A stretch of 64,000 nucleotides of DNA, from positions 1-64,000 of the forward strand of contig JAKQBN010000013.1 in the NCBI GenBank assembly GCA_029559475.1, in the 5' to 3' direction. Below, piece after piece: positions 9,370 to 20,200 of the stretch. The stretch comes from a bacterium (GTDB lineage: Bacteria; UBA4055). Made by a program: the position numbers and the translations under genes. The number at the start of each line of letters is the position of its first letter. The first letter of the stretch is position 1. The notes beneath the pieces are model-generated. The model was given only the letters and a program-made list of their open reading frames with translations. It ran no database searches and was not told the DNA's origin.

Positions 9370-10609
9370 TTTTAAGCTCCTTTATTGTAAAAGGTGAGAA
9401 ATTATCGCTAAATTCTCCATAATGCGTAAAACCCTGATCATAAAGTTTTTTGAGCTGTCTGCCGAACTTCTTTTCTTTCCTTGCAACTGAAACAATGCAC
9501 TTATTAATTATCTTCTGGCTTTCAGCTTCCGAATATACTTTCTTCGCGTCATGAACTTCAGGATCGAAAATGATCGCGATCTTCTTCTCTCCGCTTTTTT
9601 CACCTGATCTTTTTTCCATCATAATATCCACGATTCTCTCGAATCCAATCGAGAATCCGCAGGCAGCGACATCGGTACCGAGCCTCTTCCCTATCATTTT
9701 ATCGTATCTTCCGCCCCCGCTGACCGAACCCGGGTAACCGTCGATCTTGATCTCATAGATCATGCCTGTATAATAACCCATACCTCTGACAAGCGTCGGA
9801 GCGAATTTGATCCTGTATCTGCCGTCAGCTACGAGGCTTACAGCTTCTATTACCTTTTTGACTTCTTCATTTAAATATAGATGGTTGAATTCTGCTGCCT
9901 CGAACTGCGTAACATCATTTATCATCGCGCTAATTGCACCGCTGTTGAAGTCCTTGCTTTTAAGTTCTTCCGAAACCCCGTTCACGCCAATTTTGTCGAG
10001 TTTATCAAGCGTAATAAAAACGTTGTCGTGATCCTTTTCTCCAAAACCCCATTTACCAGCCATCATATGAAGGATTTTTCTGTCGTTTATATGTATCGTA
10101 AAATCTTTGAAACCCAGGTTTAAAAGCGCTTGCGAAGAAGCTATCAGAAGATCGATCTCCGCCGTATAATCTTTTTCTCCTATTGTATCGATGTCGCACT
10201 GCATGAACTGCCTGTAGCGCCCCTTTTGAGGTCTTTCCGCCCTGAATACATAATCGGTCTGGATCACTTTGAAAGGAAGCGGAATATTTCCCTGATTGTT
10301 GGCATAGATCCTTGTAAGCGGAACGGTCAGGTCGAACCTTAAGCCCTCCTCTGAAAGATCCTTTTCATCTTTAACTGAAGCCAGATCCAGCTTCTCTCCC
10401 CGTTTTAAAACCTTGAATATCAGCTTTTCGTTCTCGCCTCCGTCCCCGCCTGTAAGAAGTTCGAGATGCTCAAGCGCGGGAGTTTCGATCTTTCTGTATC
10501 CGAATGAAGTATAGGTATCTATTATAATTCTTTTAACTTTCTCTCTGAGCTCCGCTTCATCAGGCAGAAAATCTTTCATGCCTCTGACTGGATTTGTGTT
10601 CACTTTCAT
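9359..10609 (-). CDS. hisS: Histidine-tRNA ligase
   Basis: HisRS charges tRNA-His with histidine. All class II signatures are visible: N-terminal PVRGMKDFLPDEA, motif 2 (RAERPQKGRYRQFMQCDID), the histidine-specific LVRGMGYYTGMIYEI loop and motif 3 (AACGFSIGFERI). The LVRG loop has Gly where many bacterial enzymes have Asp (LVRGLDYYTG), a variant that may be lineage-specific. The C-terminal anticodon-binding domain is present but short, ending in FTIKEL. Length (416 residues) is near the family norm. It is the first gene of a leftward operon continuing with panE, the TauE/SafE family gene and murJ. Confidence 0.95.
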   Translation of the reverse strand: MKVNTNPVRGMKDFLPDEAELREKVKRIIIDTYTSFGYRKIETPALEHLELLTGGDGGENEKLIFKVLKRGEKLDLASVKDEKDLSEEGLRFDLTVPLTRIYANNQGNIPLPFKVIQTDYVFRAERPQKGRYRQFMQCDIDTIGEKDYTAEIDLLIASSQALLNLGFKDFTIHINDRKILHMMAGKWGFGEKDHDNVFITLDKLDKIGVNGVSEELKSKDFNSGAISAMINDVTQFEAAEFNHLYLNEEVKKVIEAVSLVADGRYRIKFAPTLVRGMGYYTGMIYEIKIDGYPGSVSGGGRYDKMIGKRLGTDVAACGFSIGFERIVDIMMEKRSGEKSGEKKIAIIFDPEVHDAKKVYSEAESQKIINKCIVSVARKEKKFGRQLKKLYDQGFTHYGEFSDNFSPFTIKELKNEE

Positions 10610-10728
10610 AATTCCGCGTTCCCTTATATACTTTACATTCTAAATATAAGCTCTAAAGTCCCGGATTGAAACAATTTTTATTTCTGATTTTTATTTACCT
10701 TAATTACAATTATTCTTATATTCTGCCG

Positions 10729-11862
10729 ATGAATAAAATTTATCTTTTAATACTGATGTCCGCTTCTATCATGATCGTTTTTTACGGCAGAATTGATATT
10801 GCAGACGCACCTTTCGACTCCATTCCGGACATAAAGAACTATCGGCTTATGGCTGAAGCTGCTCCCGGTCTGGACGATACTGTTTCGAGGAATTTCGGCT
10901 ACAGGATATTATTGCCGTATACCGCCGGGCTGATGCCTTTCGGTGTAGATACGAATTTCTATATCATTACAGTAATTCTTTCACTTCTGCTGCCTCTGAT
11001 ATTTTTCCGGTTCCTTAAAGCATACGGTTTGAAAGATGAAACTTCATTCTATCTTACTCTTCTGTTCCTCGCAGGAAGATATACTTACGGGTTCGCTGTC
11101 TGGGACTTTTACGATGTTCACGATCTTTTTACGTATATACTTATCTTACTCTTTCTTATCGCATTAAAAAGCAACAGCTTCCTGAACCTGAGTATCATTT
11201 TAAGTATCGGCGTTCTGAACAGAGAAACGGTTCTGTTCCTTGTTCCATCAGCAATTTTCTATTATGCTGTTATAAAAAGGGATAAAAAGAGATCCGCTAC
11301 ATTCCTGCTCTCTATACTAGCTCCTGTCGTGATCCTTATTTTACTGCGCTCACTTATAACTACTGAATCAGCTGCAGGAAAAGGCATTATCTATTCTCTG
11401 GGAAAACTCAGATTCGACGAATCTCAAAAACTTCTTGATCCTGTTACTTACTACAGGATAATAAACACGTTCATACCTCTTACATTTATACCAATGATTT
11501 TTTTTGAGACGTCCAGGAAATTCTTTAAGGAGAATTTCCATCTTCTGATTCTCACGGCTACTTACGTTGCAAGCTGCTTTCTGGCCGGTGATACAGAAAG
11601 GCTGATAGTGCCGGCATTTCCCGTTTTCTTTCTTCTTCTCGGGATCATTTTTGAAAAACACGGGTTCTACAGCTTAAAACAGAGGCTGTTCATACTTATG
11701 ATGTGCATAGTTTCCATACCTCACCATATATTCTTCAGATACCGGCTTCCTCACAGGGACTGGAAGGTGGCTGTTTCACTTATAACTCTTACGGCGGTCA
11801 CAGTATTTTTTTATAGGCTAAAAAGGAAAAATCGTGTTCTCGATAATAATTCCGACATATAA
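10729..11862 (+). CDS. Polytopic membrane protein, GT-C glycosyltransferase-like
   Basis: About ten hydrophobic segments span the 377 residues. Short polar motifs between them (NFGYRILLPYTAG near the N-terminus, VLNRETVLF in the middle, GDTERLIVPAFPVFF near the C-terminus) resemble membrane glycosyltransferases of the GT-C fold, which use polyprenyl-linked sugars on the periplasmic side. This assignment rests on pattern only. The open frame extends back to a TTG at 10666, but ATG 10729 is the more ordinary start; neither has a clear Shine-Dalgarno. It overlaps the following GT2 gene by 29 bp, so both probably act in the same surface-glycan pathway. Confidence 0.75.
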   Translation: MNKIYLLILMSASIMIVFYGRIDIADAPFDSIPDIKNYRLMAEAAPGLDDTVSRNFGYRILLPYTAGLMPFGVDTNFYIITVILSLLLPLIFFRFLKAYGLKDETSFYLTLLFLAGRYTYGFAVWDFYDVHDLFTYILILLFLIALKSNSFLNLSIILSIGVLNRETVLFLVPSAIFYYAVIKRDKKRSATFLLSILAPVVILILLRSLITTESAAGKGIIYSLGKLRFDESQKLLDPVTYYRIINTFIPLTFIPMIFFETSRKFFKENFHLLILTATYVASCFLAGDTERLIVPAFPVFFLLLGIIFEKHGFYSLKQRLFILMMCIVSIPHHIFFRYRLPHRDWKVAVSLITLTAVTVFFYRLKRKNRVLDNNSDI

Positions 11863-12643
11863 CAGACCTGACAACCTGAACAGAACAGTAAATTCGATCC
11901 TGTCACTGAATATAAAGCGGGAATTCGAGATCATTATTGTGAATGATTTCCCTGGCGGAAATATCCAGACGTTCGGCGACAGAAGGATAAGGATCATCAA
12001 TAATCCTGTAAATCTTGGGCGTTCGAAGTCAAGGAACGCGGGAGCGACAGCCGCAGTTTATCCGGTTTTGTTCTTCATAGACGATGATATCGAAGTAAAA
12101 GCCGATATCTTTGAAAAGCATCTTATAGAATTAGAAAATGGAAATTCGGCAGTATTTTCCAACGTGATAAATGTGAGAACTGACGGTGCTTTTTCCAACC
12201 TAAATGAGTTTTTAAATACTCGCGGTGCTAATAAGAGCAACATAAGCGCCGAAGTTAAAAGCAATTATTTTACTTCCGCATTCTGCAGCATAAAAAAGGA
12301 TTTTTTTGATCATATCGGGAAGTTCGACGAGAATTTCAGCGGCTACGGGTGGGAAGACCCCGAGCTCGGTATTAGAATTGAAAAGAACGGCGGACGGATT
12401 TCGTTCGTAAAAACAGGATCGTTGATCCATTACCACGACAAGTCTGTTGATGAGTGGGTATATCAGATCGAGAACGCAGGCGCGAATTTAAAATATCTTA
12501 TTAAAAAGCATCCCGAATTTGCGAACCGCATTCACTACAGACTTCTTGTATCCCCTTTGGGATACCTGTTCTTTAATTCTGCGTTGAGCCGCATCAGCTT
12601 ATCGTTCATGTTCTATTCAGCTGTAAGAAAAAGCCTTAAATAA
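11834..12643 (+). CDS. Family 2 glycosyltransferase (GT-A fold)
   Basis: GT2 enzymes transfer a sugar from a nucleotide-sugar donor in the cytoplasm. The N-terminus MFSIIIPTYNRPDNL and the segment NNPVNLGRSKSRNAG are the nucleotide-binding region; FIDDDIEV near residue 78 is the metal-binding D-x-D; GYGWEDPELGIRI near residue 175 matches the C-terminal galactosyltransferase-type acceptor motif with the catalytic acid. It starts at GTG 11834, preceded by AAGGA with 8 nt spacing, within the end of the upstream membrane-protein gene. A hairpin terminator follows 5 nt after the stop. Donor and acceptor are unknown. Confidence 0.9.
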   Translation: MFSIIIPTYNRPDNLNRTVNSILSLNIKREFEIIIVNDFPGGNIQTFGDRRIRIINNPVNLGRSKSRNAGATAAVYPVLFFIDDDIEVKADIFEKHLIELENGNSAVFSNVINVRTDGAFSNLNEFLNTRGANKSNISAEVKSNYFTSAFCSIKKDFFDHIGKFDENFSGYGWEDPELGIRIEKNGGRISFVKTGSLIHYHDKSVDEWVYQIENAGANLKYLIKKHPEFANRIHYRLLVSPLGYLFFNSALSRISLSFMFYSAVRKSLK

Positions 12644-12648
12644 AATCA

Positions 12649-12676
12649 AAAAAGCAGGTCGTTTAACCTGCTTTTT
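12649..12676. terminator. Bidirectional rho-independent terminator
   Basis: Perfect 11-bp stem AAAAAGCAGGT / ACCTGCTTTTT with a 6-nt loop, placed between the convergent GT2 gene and the small lipoprotein gene. Confidence 0.9.
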
Positions 12677-12716
12677 AAAATCTTACAGCAATATCATTTT
12701 GATGATTATCTGTAAA

Positions 12717-12917
12717 TTAGTTGCCTGCTGCTGCCGGAACTACTTCTTCAACAGCTGCCGCTGCACTGTCAACAACTGCATCTGCCTGCTCAACAACTTC
12801 CTGAGCTGCCTGTTCAACTACGGGAGTAACTTCTTTTACTACTTCTTCTTTTTTCGCACAGTTAACGATCAGGATCAGCGCGCTTAAAGCTACTAACACC
12901 ATTGCAAATTTTTTCAT
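12717..12917 (-). CDS. Small Val/Glu/Ala-rich lipoprotein
   Basis: A 66-residue protein with a basic N-terminus, hydrophobic core and lipobox LIVNC (Cys20), so the mature form is a 47-residue lipid-anchored peptide. The mature part is a low-complexity run of Val, Glu and Ala, probably helical with an amphipathic heptad pattern, recalling small abundant outer-membrane lipoproteins such as Lpp, though no homology is claimed. Expression signals are strong: a TTGACT/TATATT promoter and a GGAGAGGAG Shine-Dalgarno just before the ATG. Monocistronic, ending at the hairpin at 12649-12676. Function unknown; an abundant structural role is inferred. Confidence 0.8.
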   Translation of the reverse strand: MKKFAMVLVALSALILIVNCAKKEEVVKEVTPVVEQAAQEVVEQADAVVDSAAAAVEEVVPAAAGN

Positions 12918-12956
12918 TTTATCTCCTCTCCTTTAAGGGAATTTTATTTGGGCTGA

Positions 12957-12984
12957 AATATACTATTTGAAAATTAAAAGTCAA
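12957..12984 (-). promoter_or_regulatory. Sigma-70-type promoter of the small lipoprotein
   Basis: On the minus strand TTGACT (12984-12979), 16 bp spacer and TATATT (12962-12957), about 40 bp before the lipoprotein start. Confidence 0.6.
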
Positions 12985-13027
12985 TAGAATTTTTATTGTA
13001 TTTTATGAAATATTCTTTCTCTCAAAG

Positions 13028-14284
13028 CTAATCTATTGTTGAATCAACAATTCCGTCGCTGAATTTTATTTCAATCTTTCGTCCGTTAACGACACTTTTT
13101 GATGAAGTGATAATTTTCGAAGTAATTTTATCTCTTACTATGGCGTAACCTCTGTTCATAACCGATTCCGGATTGAGGGACCTGAAAACATTTTCATAAT
13201 TTCCGATCCTGATCTTTTCGGCTTCGAGATAATCCGAATAGAATCCTTTAAGATCGTCCTCTATCCCGTCGATAAGAATATAATTGTTCTTTATGATGTC
13301 TTCCGGCATCCTGAAAGCATGAGAATACTCGATCCCTTTAATGATCTCTTTCTGATATGCGAAATATGAAACAGCCAGATTCTTTATCCTTGAGCCGTAA
13401 TGATCCAGCGACTGCAATTCATCCCTGACATTAATGCTTATTATCTCTGCGGCCTGAGAAGGAGTAGCCGCTCTAACGTCTGCGGTAAAATCCGAAATAG
13501 AGAAATCGATCTCGTGACCCACAGCGGAAATAACAGGCAGTTCCGAATTGCAAACTGCTCTTGCCACGATCTCCTCATTAAAAGTCCAGAGATCCTCTAA
13601 TGATCCTCCGCCTCTTCCAATTATTATGACGTCGGCAAAATCTTTGTGGCTGTTAAAGTATTCGATACCTTCTACGATCTCCGATTCCGTACTTTTTCCC
13701 TGAACTCTTGCGTTATACAAATAAATGTTCAGGTACGGCGCTCTTGCCCTTACTACTTTGATTATATCCTGAAAAGCGGCTCCGGTTTCTGCCGTTACAA
13801 CTCCGACTTTGCTTATATAATACGGAAGTTTTCTTTTTCTGGAAGGGTCGAAAAGACCTTCTTCATAGAGTTTCTTTTTCAGCGCTTCGAATTTTGCCTG
13901 CAGATCGCCTATCCCGGAGACTATCATTTTTTTTACATCGATCTGATACCTTCCTCCGCCTTCATATACAGATACCGAACCGCAGACCGTCACTCTTATG
14001 CCGTTTTCGGGATCGAAACCCAGTTTATCTCCGGTACTTCGCCACATAACGCAGCTTATCACGGCTTTATCATCCTTCAAACTGAAATAATGATGTCCCG
14101 AACTGTGCTTCTTGTAATTCGATATCTCGCCCTCCACCCAGATATCTGAAAATGCGGCTTCAAGAGTGTTCTTTATCTTAATAGTGATTTCGTGAACGGA
14201 GTAGGGAGCTTCGCTGTTTTTTACCTGAGCTTCTTTCTTCTCTTCATCCGCTGATTCATTTATGTATGAAAACAGATCTGTCAT
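13028..14284 (-). CDS. xseA: Exodeoxyribonuclease VII large subunit
   Basis: XseA is the catalytic subunit of ExoVII, which degrades single-stranded DNA to oligonucleotides. An N-terminal OB-fold domain is visible (residues ~25-125: FSDIWVEGEISNYKKHSSGHHYF), followed by the nuclease domain with its conserved VGVVTAETGAAFQDI, IIIGRGGGSLEDLW and AVGHEIDFSISDFTADVRAATPSQAAE segments. The C-terminal coiled-coil region seems shorter than in E. coli, in keeping with the 418-residue length. It is the last gene of the long sprA operon (6 bp after the sprA stop). No xseB (small subunit) was recognised next to it or elsewhere in the window. Confidence 0.95.
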   Translation of the reverse strand: MTDLFSYINESADEEKKEAQVKNSEAPYSVHEITIKIKNTLEAAFSDIWVEGEISNYKKHSSGHHYFSLKDDKAVISCVMWRSTGDKLGFDPENGIRVTVCGSVSVYEGGGRYQIDVKKMIVSGIGDLQAKFEALKKKLYEEGLFDPSRKRKLPYYISKVGVVTAETGAAFQDIIKVVRARAPYLNIYLYNARVQGKSTESEIVEGIEYFNSHKDFADVIIIGRGGGSLEDLWTFNEEIVARAVCNSELPVISAVGHEIDFSISDFTADVRAATPSQAAEIISINVRDELQSLDHYGSRIKNLAVSYFAYQKEIIKGIEYSHAFRMPEDIIKNNYILIDGIEDDLKGFYSDYLEAEKIRIGNYENVFRSLNPESVMNRGYAIVRDKITSKIITSSKSVVNGRKIEIKFSDGIVDSTID

Positions 14285-14290
14285 ACCGCC

Positions 14291-17200
14291 TTAATTCCCT
14301 GAAATAGTCAGAACTGCTCTGAGTTCGAATTTATGGTTCGTGTTAACTACGCTTTTTGCGTTGTAGCTTTTTGTCTCATTATAATTATATGAATATGAAG
14401 CGGTTCCGTTCAGCTTTCTAGATATTTTATATGTAATATCAGGGGTTATCGTAAAATTAGATGATTTGACTCCCTTTTCCAGACTTTCGTATTCTTTTAG
14501 AGCTATATCGTAAATATGCCTGTTATTAGAATTGAAAGACATCGACAGATTATAATTGATGTCGTTGTCAAGACGCTTACCGTTGAAAGGCCAGAAATTA
14601 AACGGAACGCTGAATCCCCCCTTCTGATTGTATCCTGCCGTAACCCTGAGCTCGCGGGTATATTTTTTTTCGCCCGACTGAATAGATTTTTCATTATCAG
14701 TATATGTGTAAGCCTCTTTCATTTCGAATGAATAATTGTAGCTGGCGCTGAAATTGAATCCGTTCTTTAATCCCAGTTTGAATCCCGCGAGAGGGCTGAA
14801 TCCAGACGAGTAAGCTACTGACCTGATCTTCAGATCAGAACCGGAAAGATCGGGTATTCCTGTCAGATAAAGACCCGGAGTCGCTCCGTCCACATACCAT
14901 TGTGAGCTTTCGCTGCCGGTCTTTGCGTGCGATATGCTTATTGATGTTATCTGATCCTTAGCCTTGAGCAGTTCCTGAAGTCCTGATATGCCTATCGAAT
15001 AGTTGGGTATCAGATAAACTGTAGCACCCGTTTTTTTATGCTCCTCGTCAGTCACCCAGGGCCATATGAATTTCGTTTCGGAATCGTTACCTGTAAAACC
15101 TTCGTTGTTGTTGTCTCTGTAAGCCCGTGAGAACTGATAGGAGATTCCGTCCAGACTAAGATTTTTCGTAAGTCCGAGCTTTGTCGATCCGTTAAGAGCC
15201 CAGCTTCCGCTCCATGATGAAGAAGTAAATTCGGAATCTTCAGGCCTGTTGGCGAATCCGAAAATGAAAGCGGGATTAGCCTGATCAAGAGATGGTATAT
15301 CATTGAATGAATTTTCACGTCCCTGCGTATAAGAAAGCGATAGATCAGAAAGGTTTTCTTTAAAGAAGCCCATGACCGATTTCCTGTTGCCCTGTCCTGA
15401 AGGAATTGAATTTCTAGTCAGTCTTGTAGTACCGCCGGCAGTAGCGGGATCTTTCTTTTCCGAAGTTCTTAAAGTATCGTTCGGATTAATTTTATCCTTA
15501 TCGCTCGGTAATTCCTGGCTTTCCTGCTGTACAGCTGTCTTTTTCGAAAATAAAAATTCAGTGCCTTTTTGTATGCTCTGTATAATTTCTTTAGTTTTTA
15601 TACGGCTGTTCATTTTAGAATCATATCTGTTCTTTACGTTATTTGATATGGTTCTGGAGCTTAAATTACCCGACCACGAATAAGATGTTTTAAAGTTAAA
15701 GTCATTGTTCATATATTTAGAAACGTTCAGCTTCAATGTGTTATTAAATGACGATTCAAGATTTGTCAGCTCGCCGAATTCAAGCGAGAAAAGATCACCG
15801 ATATCCCTGTTGTAAGTTGTGACGACAGTATCAGCGCCCGCGCTGTCTCTCTCGACCGCTTTTTTGTACATATCCGACTTCAGCACCATATTAAAACCCG
15901 AATTAATAAAAGGCAGCGGTGTCAGACTTGTAGAAAAGTTCCGCGTGAGTAAAAAGCTCCTGCTTTCCGTATAATTATTTCTTCTCGATAAAGACCTGTT
16001 CTCGGACTGACCGGTCTGAACCGAAAAATTATAGCTGGACGGGAAGAAATTTAATTTCGCATCGCTTATGCTTTTGAAGAATGCGATGTTCTTTCCCCAG
16101 AAGAACGGGCTGAAGCTGAACCACGATTCCGGAAGTCCGAGACTGTATGCGAGATTGTAGTTGTAGCTTTCTGATTCCTGACTGATGTAGCTGGCGTTCG
16201 ACCCTTCCGAAAAAGATGCGTTGCCGCTGAAAGAAAGATTGTCTGCAGTATACTTTACAAAAGGATTTGTCGATTTAGTTGTTTTTCTTATTGAGAAATC
16301 GTACTGATGCCTTGTGTTCTCTGTTCTTACGGAGTCAGGGATATCGTTCTCATCTACTAAAATATCGGTAGATCCCTGATATTTTGTATAAGAGCTGGAA
16401 TTCGCATAGCTGTATCTGACAGGAAAACTTAATCCGAGCTTTTTCGGAGCGAATTTGTCCAGGTTCATTGATGTGTTAACGCTTAAGTTAGTCTGATTAA
16501 CTCCGTTCCCTCTGCTGTCCTCTATTCTGTGGAATTCCTGATCCTGCTTCGTTATTTCGGCATCGACTGAAGCCAGATCGGCAAATTCAATTCGTCCTTT
16601 TGCCCTCATGGCCGTGCCCGGATCTTTTACAACGTTCGCAAGCCTTAATTCGTTTATCCATATCTCTGTATTAAGCTCAGTAGCCGCTGAATCGAGAACA
16701 CCTGTGGAGAAATATTTTACGCTCTGAAGTGTCGGATTCCCTCTTATTCCGATATATCTTTTAATATATTCGTCATTATGCGGCTTTAAAAAGATAGAAT
16801 CGGTCGGCATACTCTGATCGGATCTGAGGGTTTTCAGGCTTGTTAATTCGCTCAAAGTGATTATCATCTGGTTGTTTACCGGCTCATCCTTCCAGCCGTT
16901 CACCAGCTTCGATCTGTACTCGTAGTAATTCACAGAGTCCGTTCCGAACCTGTAAATAAAATACAAAGGTCTTGTTTCATCCCAGTCAGGATCGTCAGCC
17001 TCGGTTCCGCCGTGAATGAACATCTTTATCTCTTCATACTGAAGATAGTTTTCGCCTTTTATTATCTCCTTTGTGATTAAAGCCTGCCTGCCGTTCTCAT
17101 ATTCATTCTGCGACATATAAGGTCCGAGAGTAATGTTCAGCGAGAGTGACTGTTCCGGTTCTTCAAAGCCGTCATCGTCCAGTTTTTTTACTCCCGGCGG

Positions 17201-20200
17201 TGAATAATATCTTCCCTTGTCATCCTCGTTATTTATTGTCTTGGCTTCGATCTTACCTTTATTCGCGCCTTTTGCCGCCCATTCATTTCCTACAAAATCG
17301 AGAGTAACGAAATTGATCTTCGTGGCGAAAACCGTATCTGCGGAATTGTTGACCCACAATTTAAGATATTTCATCTTCGACAGGTCAGGCTCTTTATTTA
17401 AGAATGAAGTAAATTTCTCAATAGGTATCCTGTAAAGCGCGAAATTCGAGCCCGGACTGTACTCTGTACTGATAACGAAATTCTCTTCGGGAACAGGGTT
17501 TGACTTGAGCTGAACAGTATATCTATAAGCCCTGATGGAAGTATCAAGGTTTCCCCCGCCGTCAAGATCTTCCGAATCAAGTTTACCGTTACCCTCTGTC
17601 TTTATATAATCCCAGTAGTCGTCTATCTGAGAATCCGGCGTGGGTGTATCAGCGGACTCTTTCGGATGATCATCGAAAGAATAGAATTCATAAGTTTCCT
17701 TATCTCTGGGAGATTCGGGGTCATATTCATAAAGCGCATTAAAATCTAAAGTTCCCGACATCATATCGATACCGATATCCTCGTTGTCGTCCCCGACATC
17801 AAGGACGCCGTTCATTATCATGTCTTCCGAGTTCAGCTGGCCGTTAGGTATAACATCTTCGTTCAAATCCCCAATATCGATATTAAGAATAATATCTTTA
17901 TTAGTAGATGCAAGAAATTCAATGTATTTTACCTCCCTCATGTCCTGATAGGATGAATGGAGATATTTCATCATTCCGCCCCATGTATCATCGGGATCTG
18001 TCAGGCTTCCCTGGACTGCACCGTTTTTCGTAGTAGGTTTAAATGTAACGTTGAGAGTATTGACCTTATCGTTCTTTTCATTGCCTGAAACATCAAGATA
18101 TATCTCCTCTTTTGTGAGCTTATCTTCATCCTTAGGATTATACCAGTAGAACGCCAGTTCGTCTTTCGCGGAATAAGCTTTTAAGTAGTAATTGGTCGGA
18201 ATGCCAAGAGAAAGTGCTTCTCCGGTCTGGCTGTAGAATTCTGCAGGAGCGTAATCGTCAGGATATGATGCGTCCGACCATGCGCTGTAATTTATTCCCA
18301 GGGATTTTTTTATCCTGCTGTTCTCGAAATCGTCTATGTAAGCCGCATTCAGAGGATTCGGATCAGGTATTATCTGTGCGATCTCGCCCTCAAAAGATAT
18401 CTTGGACTCTTTGTCGGTCTCGACAAGAGGCATCCAGTCTATAGCGGATGTTATATATGGCGCATTAAAAGATGTCTGTCCGTTAAGGTCTAGAACAAGG
18501 TTCCTTTTAGGTTCATTCCCCACATGGACTTTTTCCTCGTTCGTTTCTTCAGAAAGATAAAGAACCGTTCCGCCAATATATGAATTTTTGTTTATCGTAT
18601 ATTCGATCCTGTTCCCGAGAAGCATTTTCTGATCGAGCTGGAAGATCGATGCGGATTCGTAAAGTATCTCTATATCGGCTGTAAGATATCTGTCATTAAT
18701 GATCGTCAGCTGACCTGAATTGTAGTTTATTATGTAGTCCGCGTCCTTTTTCAAAGTGGTCGCTCCGGATCTGACCACCTCTGAGCCTTCGAGCACGTTG
18801 AATCCCAGCTCATAAGTGTTCGACCTGCTCGAAAACTCAAATTTAAGTACGAATTCCGATGCCGAATAGAAAGGATCGGTATATATCTGAGGATCGGTAA
18901 AAAGCGTGTCCACTAGACCTTCTGTATAAATAATACTGTTGTCATCAGGCATAAAAGGCGTCTGGTTCGGGAAAAAGAACTCGCCGTTTGCGGAATTCAG
19001 AAATCCCAGATCCACTTCGTCGTTAACTTCCTTGTTGTTGACCTCATACCAGTAAAGATAAGGCTTTGGAACATTGGACTTATCATACTCTTCCGTTCTG
19101 AGCCCTCCGGCAGCGTTTTTCTGGATCGTCAGTTTGAACTCGTCCCTGCTTATGTCAACTCCGTCTAATGAATAAACGTTCTTCCATTCAAGCTCCGTCC
19201 AGGGCATGTTCCAGTCCTGCCCGTATTCACCGACGATCTGTAAAGAAAGTTTGGTTTCACTATCTCTTTTTCCGATCTCGATTATGTCGGAAGGATCTGA
19301 CAGGCTCTGTTTAACATACTTAACGGCAAGTATGTCTCCGCTCGAAAGATAGAAAGACTTCAGCCTTATATAACCCAGTTCGTAATTGATCTCATAATAT
19401 TCTTCTTCGACAAGTTTTACGAAAAGATCGCTCTTATACAAATTCTGGTAATCCCCTATAGAATCATTTGGAAGTTTAGTATAGTCGATATATATATCTG
19501 CCTGTGCCTGAGTTCCTGTTTCCCTTCTTGTTACGTAAAGTTCCAGAGTGTGATTCTGGATCTTGTAAGGTGCTGATATAAGGCTTCTGTGATCTATAAA
19601 TCTCCAGTAGTTCTCTTCCGTGGCCATATTGGCTTTAAAAAGAGGTTCAATAAAAAAATATTTGTATCTTAGATAATCTTTCGCGTTCTTCAGTTTTTCC
19701 TGTTTTCTGACGCCGCCTTTAACCTCTATCTGATTTTTCTGCCCTTTCTCAAAAGACGCTATCGATGTCGATTTGAACTTTCCGACTTTTGTTTCCGCTT
19801 TCAGCCCGAACAAACCTTTATTTACGCCGCTGAAGCTGACATATCTTGTCCCCGGAAGGCTTAAACCTATATTTCCGGCTTCAAGCTTCTGGATTATCTC
19901 GTCGCTTTCGCCCGTATAAGTTATCTTCAGCGAATTCTCGAAATCGAACGATTCGGTATTTTGAGCTATGTCGACTTCTACTTTTGAACCTACTTTACCT
20001 CTGATCGAAATGTTCTGTGTTTGATCCAGTGTAAAATCAAAACTTGAGTTTTCCATGTTCGGAAGATCGGTGTAGCTTTTCTGCCCGATTATGCTTATCG
20101 AGAGAGATCCTTTAACACGAAGACCGATATTGCTTCCTCCGAATACCCTGTGGAAAGTTTTCGATTTTATCTTGAAAGGTATGTCAAGCGCGATCTCATC

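Noticed and set aside
10666-10728. TTG start for the polytopic membrane protein
   Set aside because: No ribosome site, and the ATG at 10729 leaves an intact first transmembrane segment.
12699-12887. Cys/Phe-rich open frame antisense to the small lipoprotein
   Set aside because: It is the complement of the Glu/Ala/Val-rich coding strand and has no ribosome site; the minus-strand gene has promoter, SD and lipobox.
13028-14284. xseB hidden beside xseA
   Set aside because: No short frame with the XseB helical pattern was seen in the 110 bp after xseA or in its upstream neighbours.
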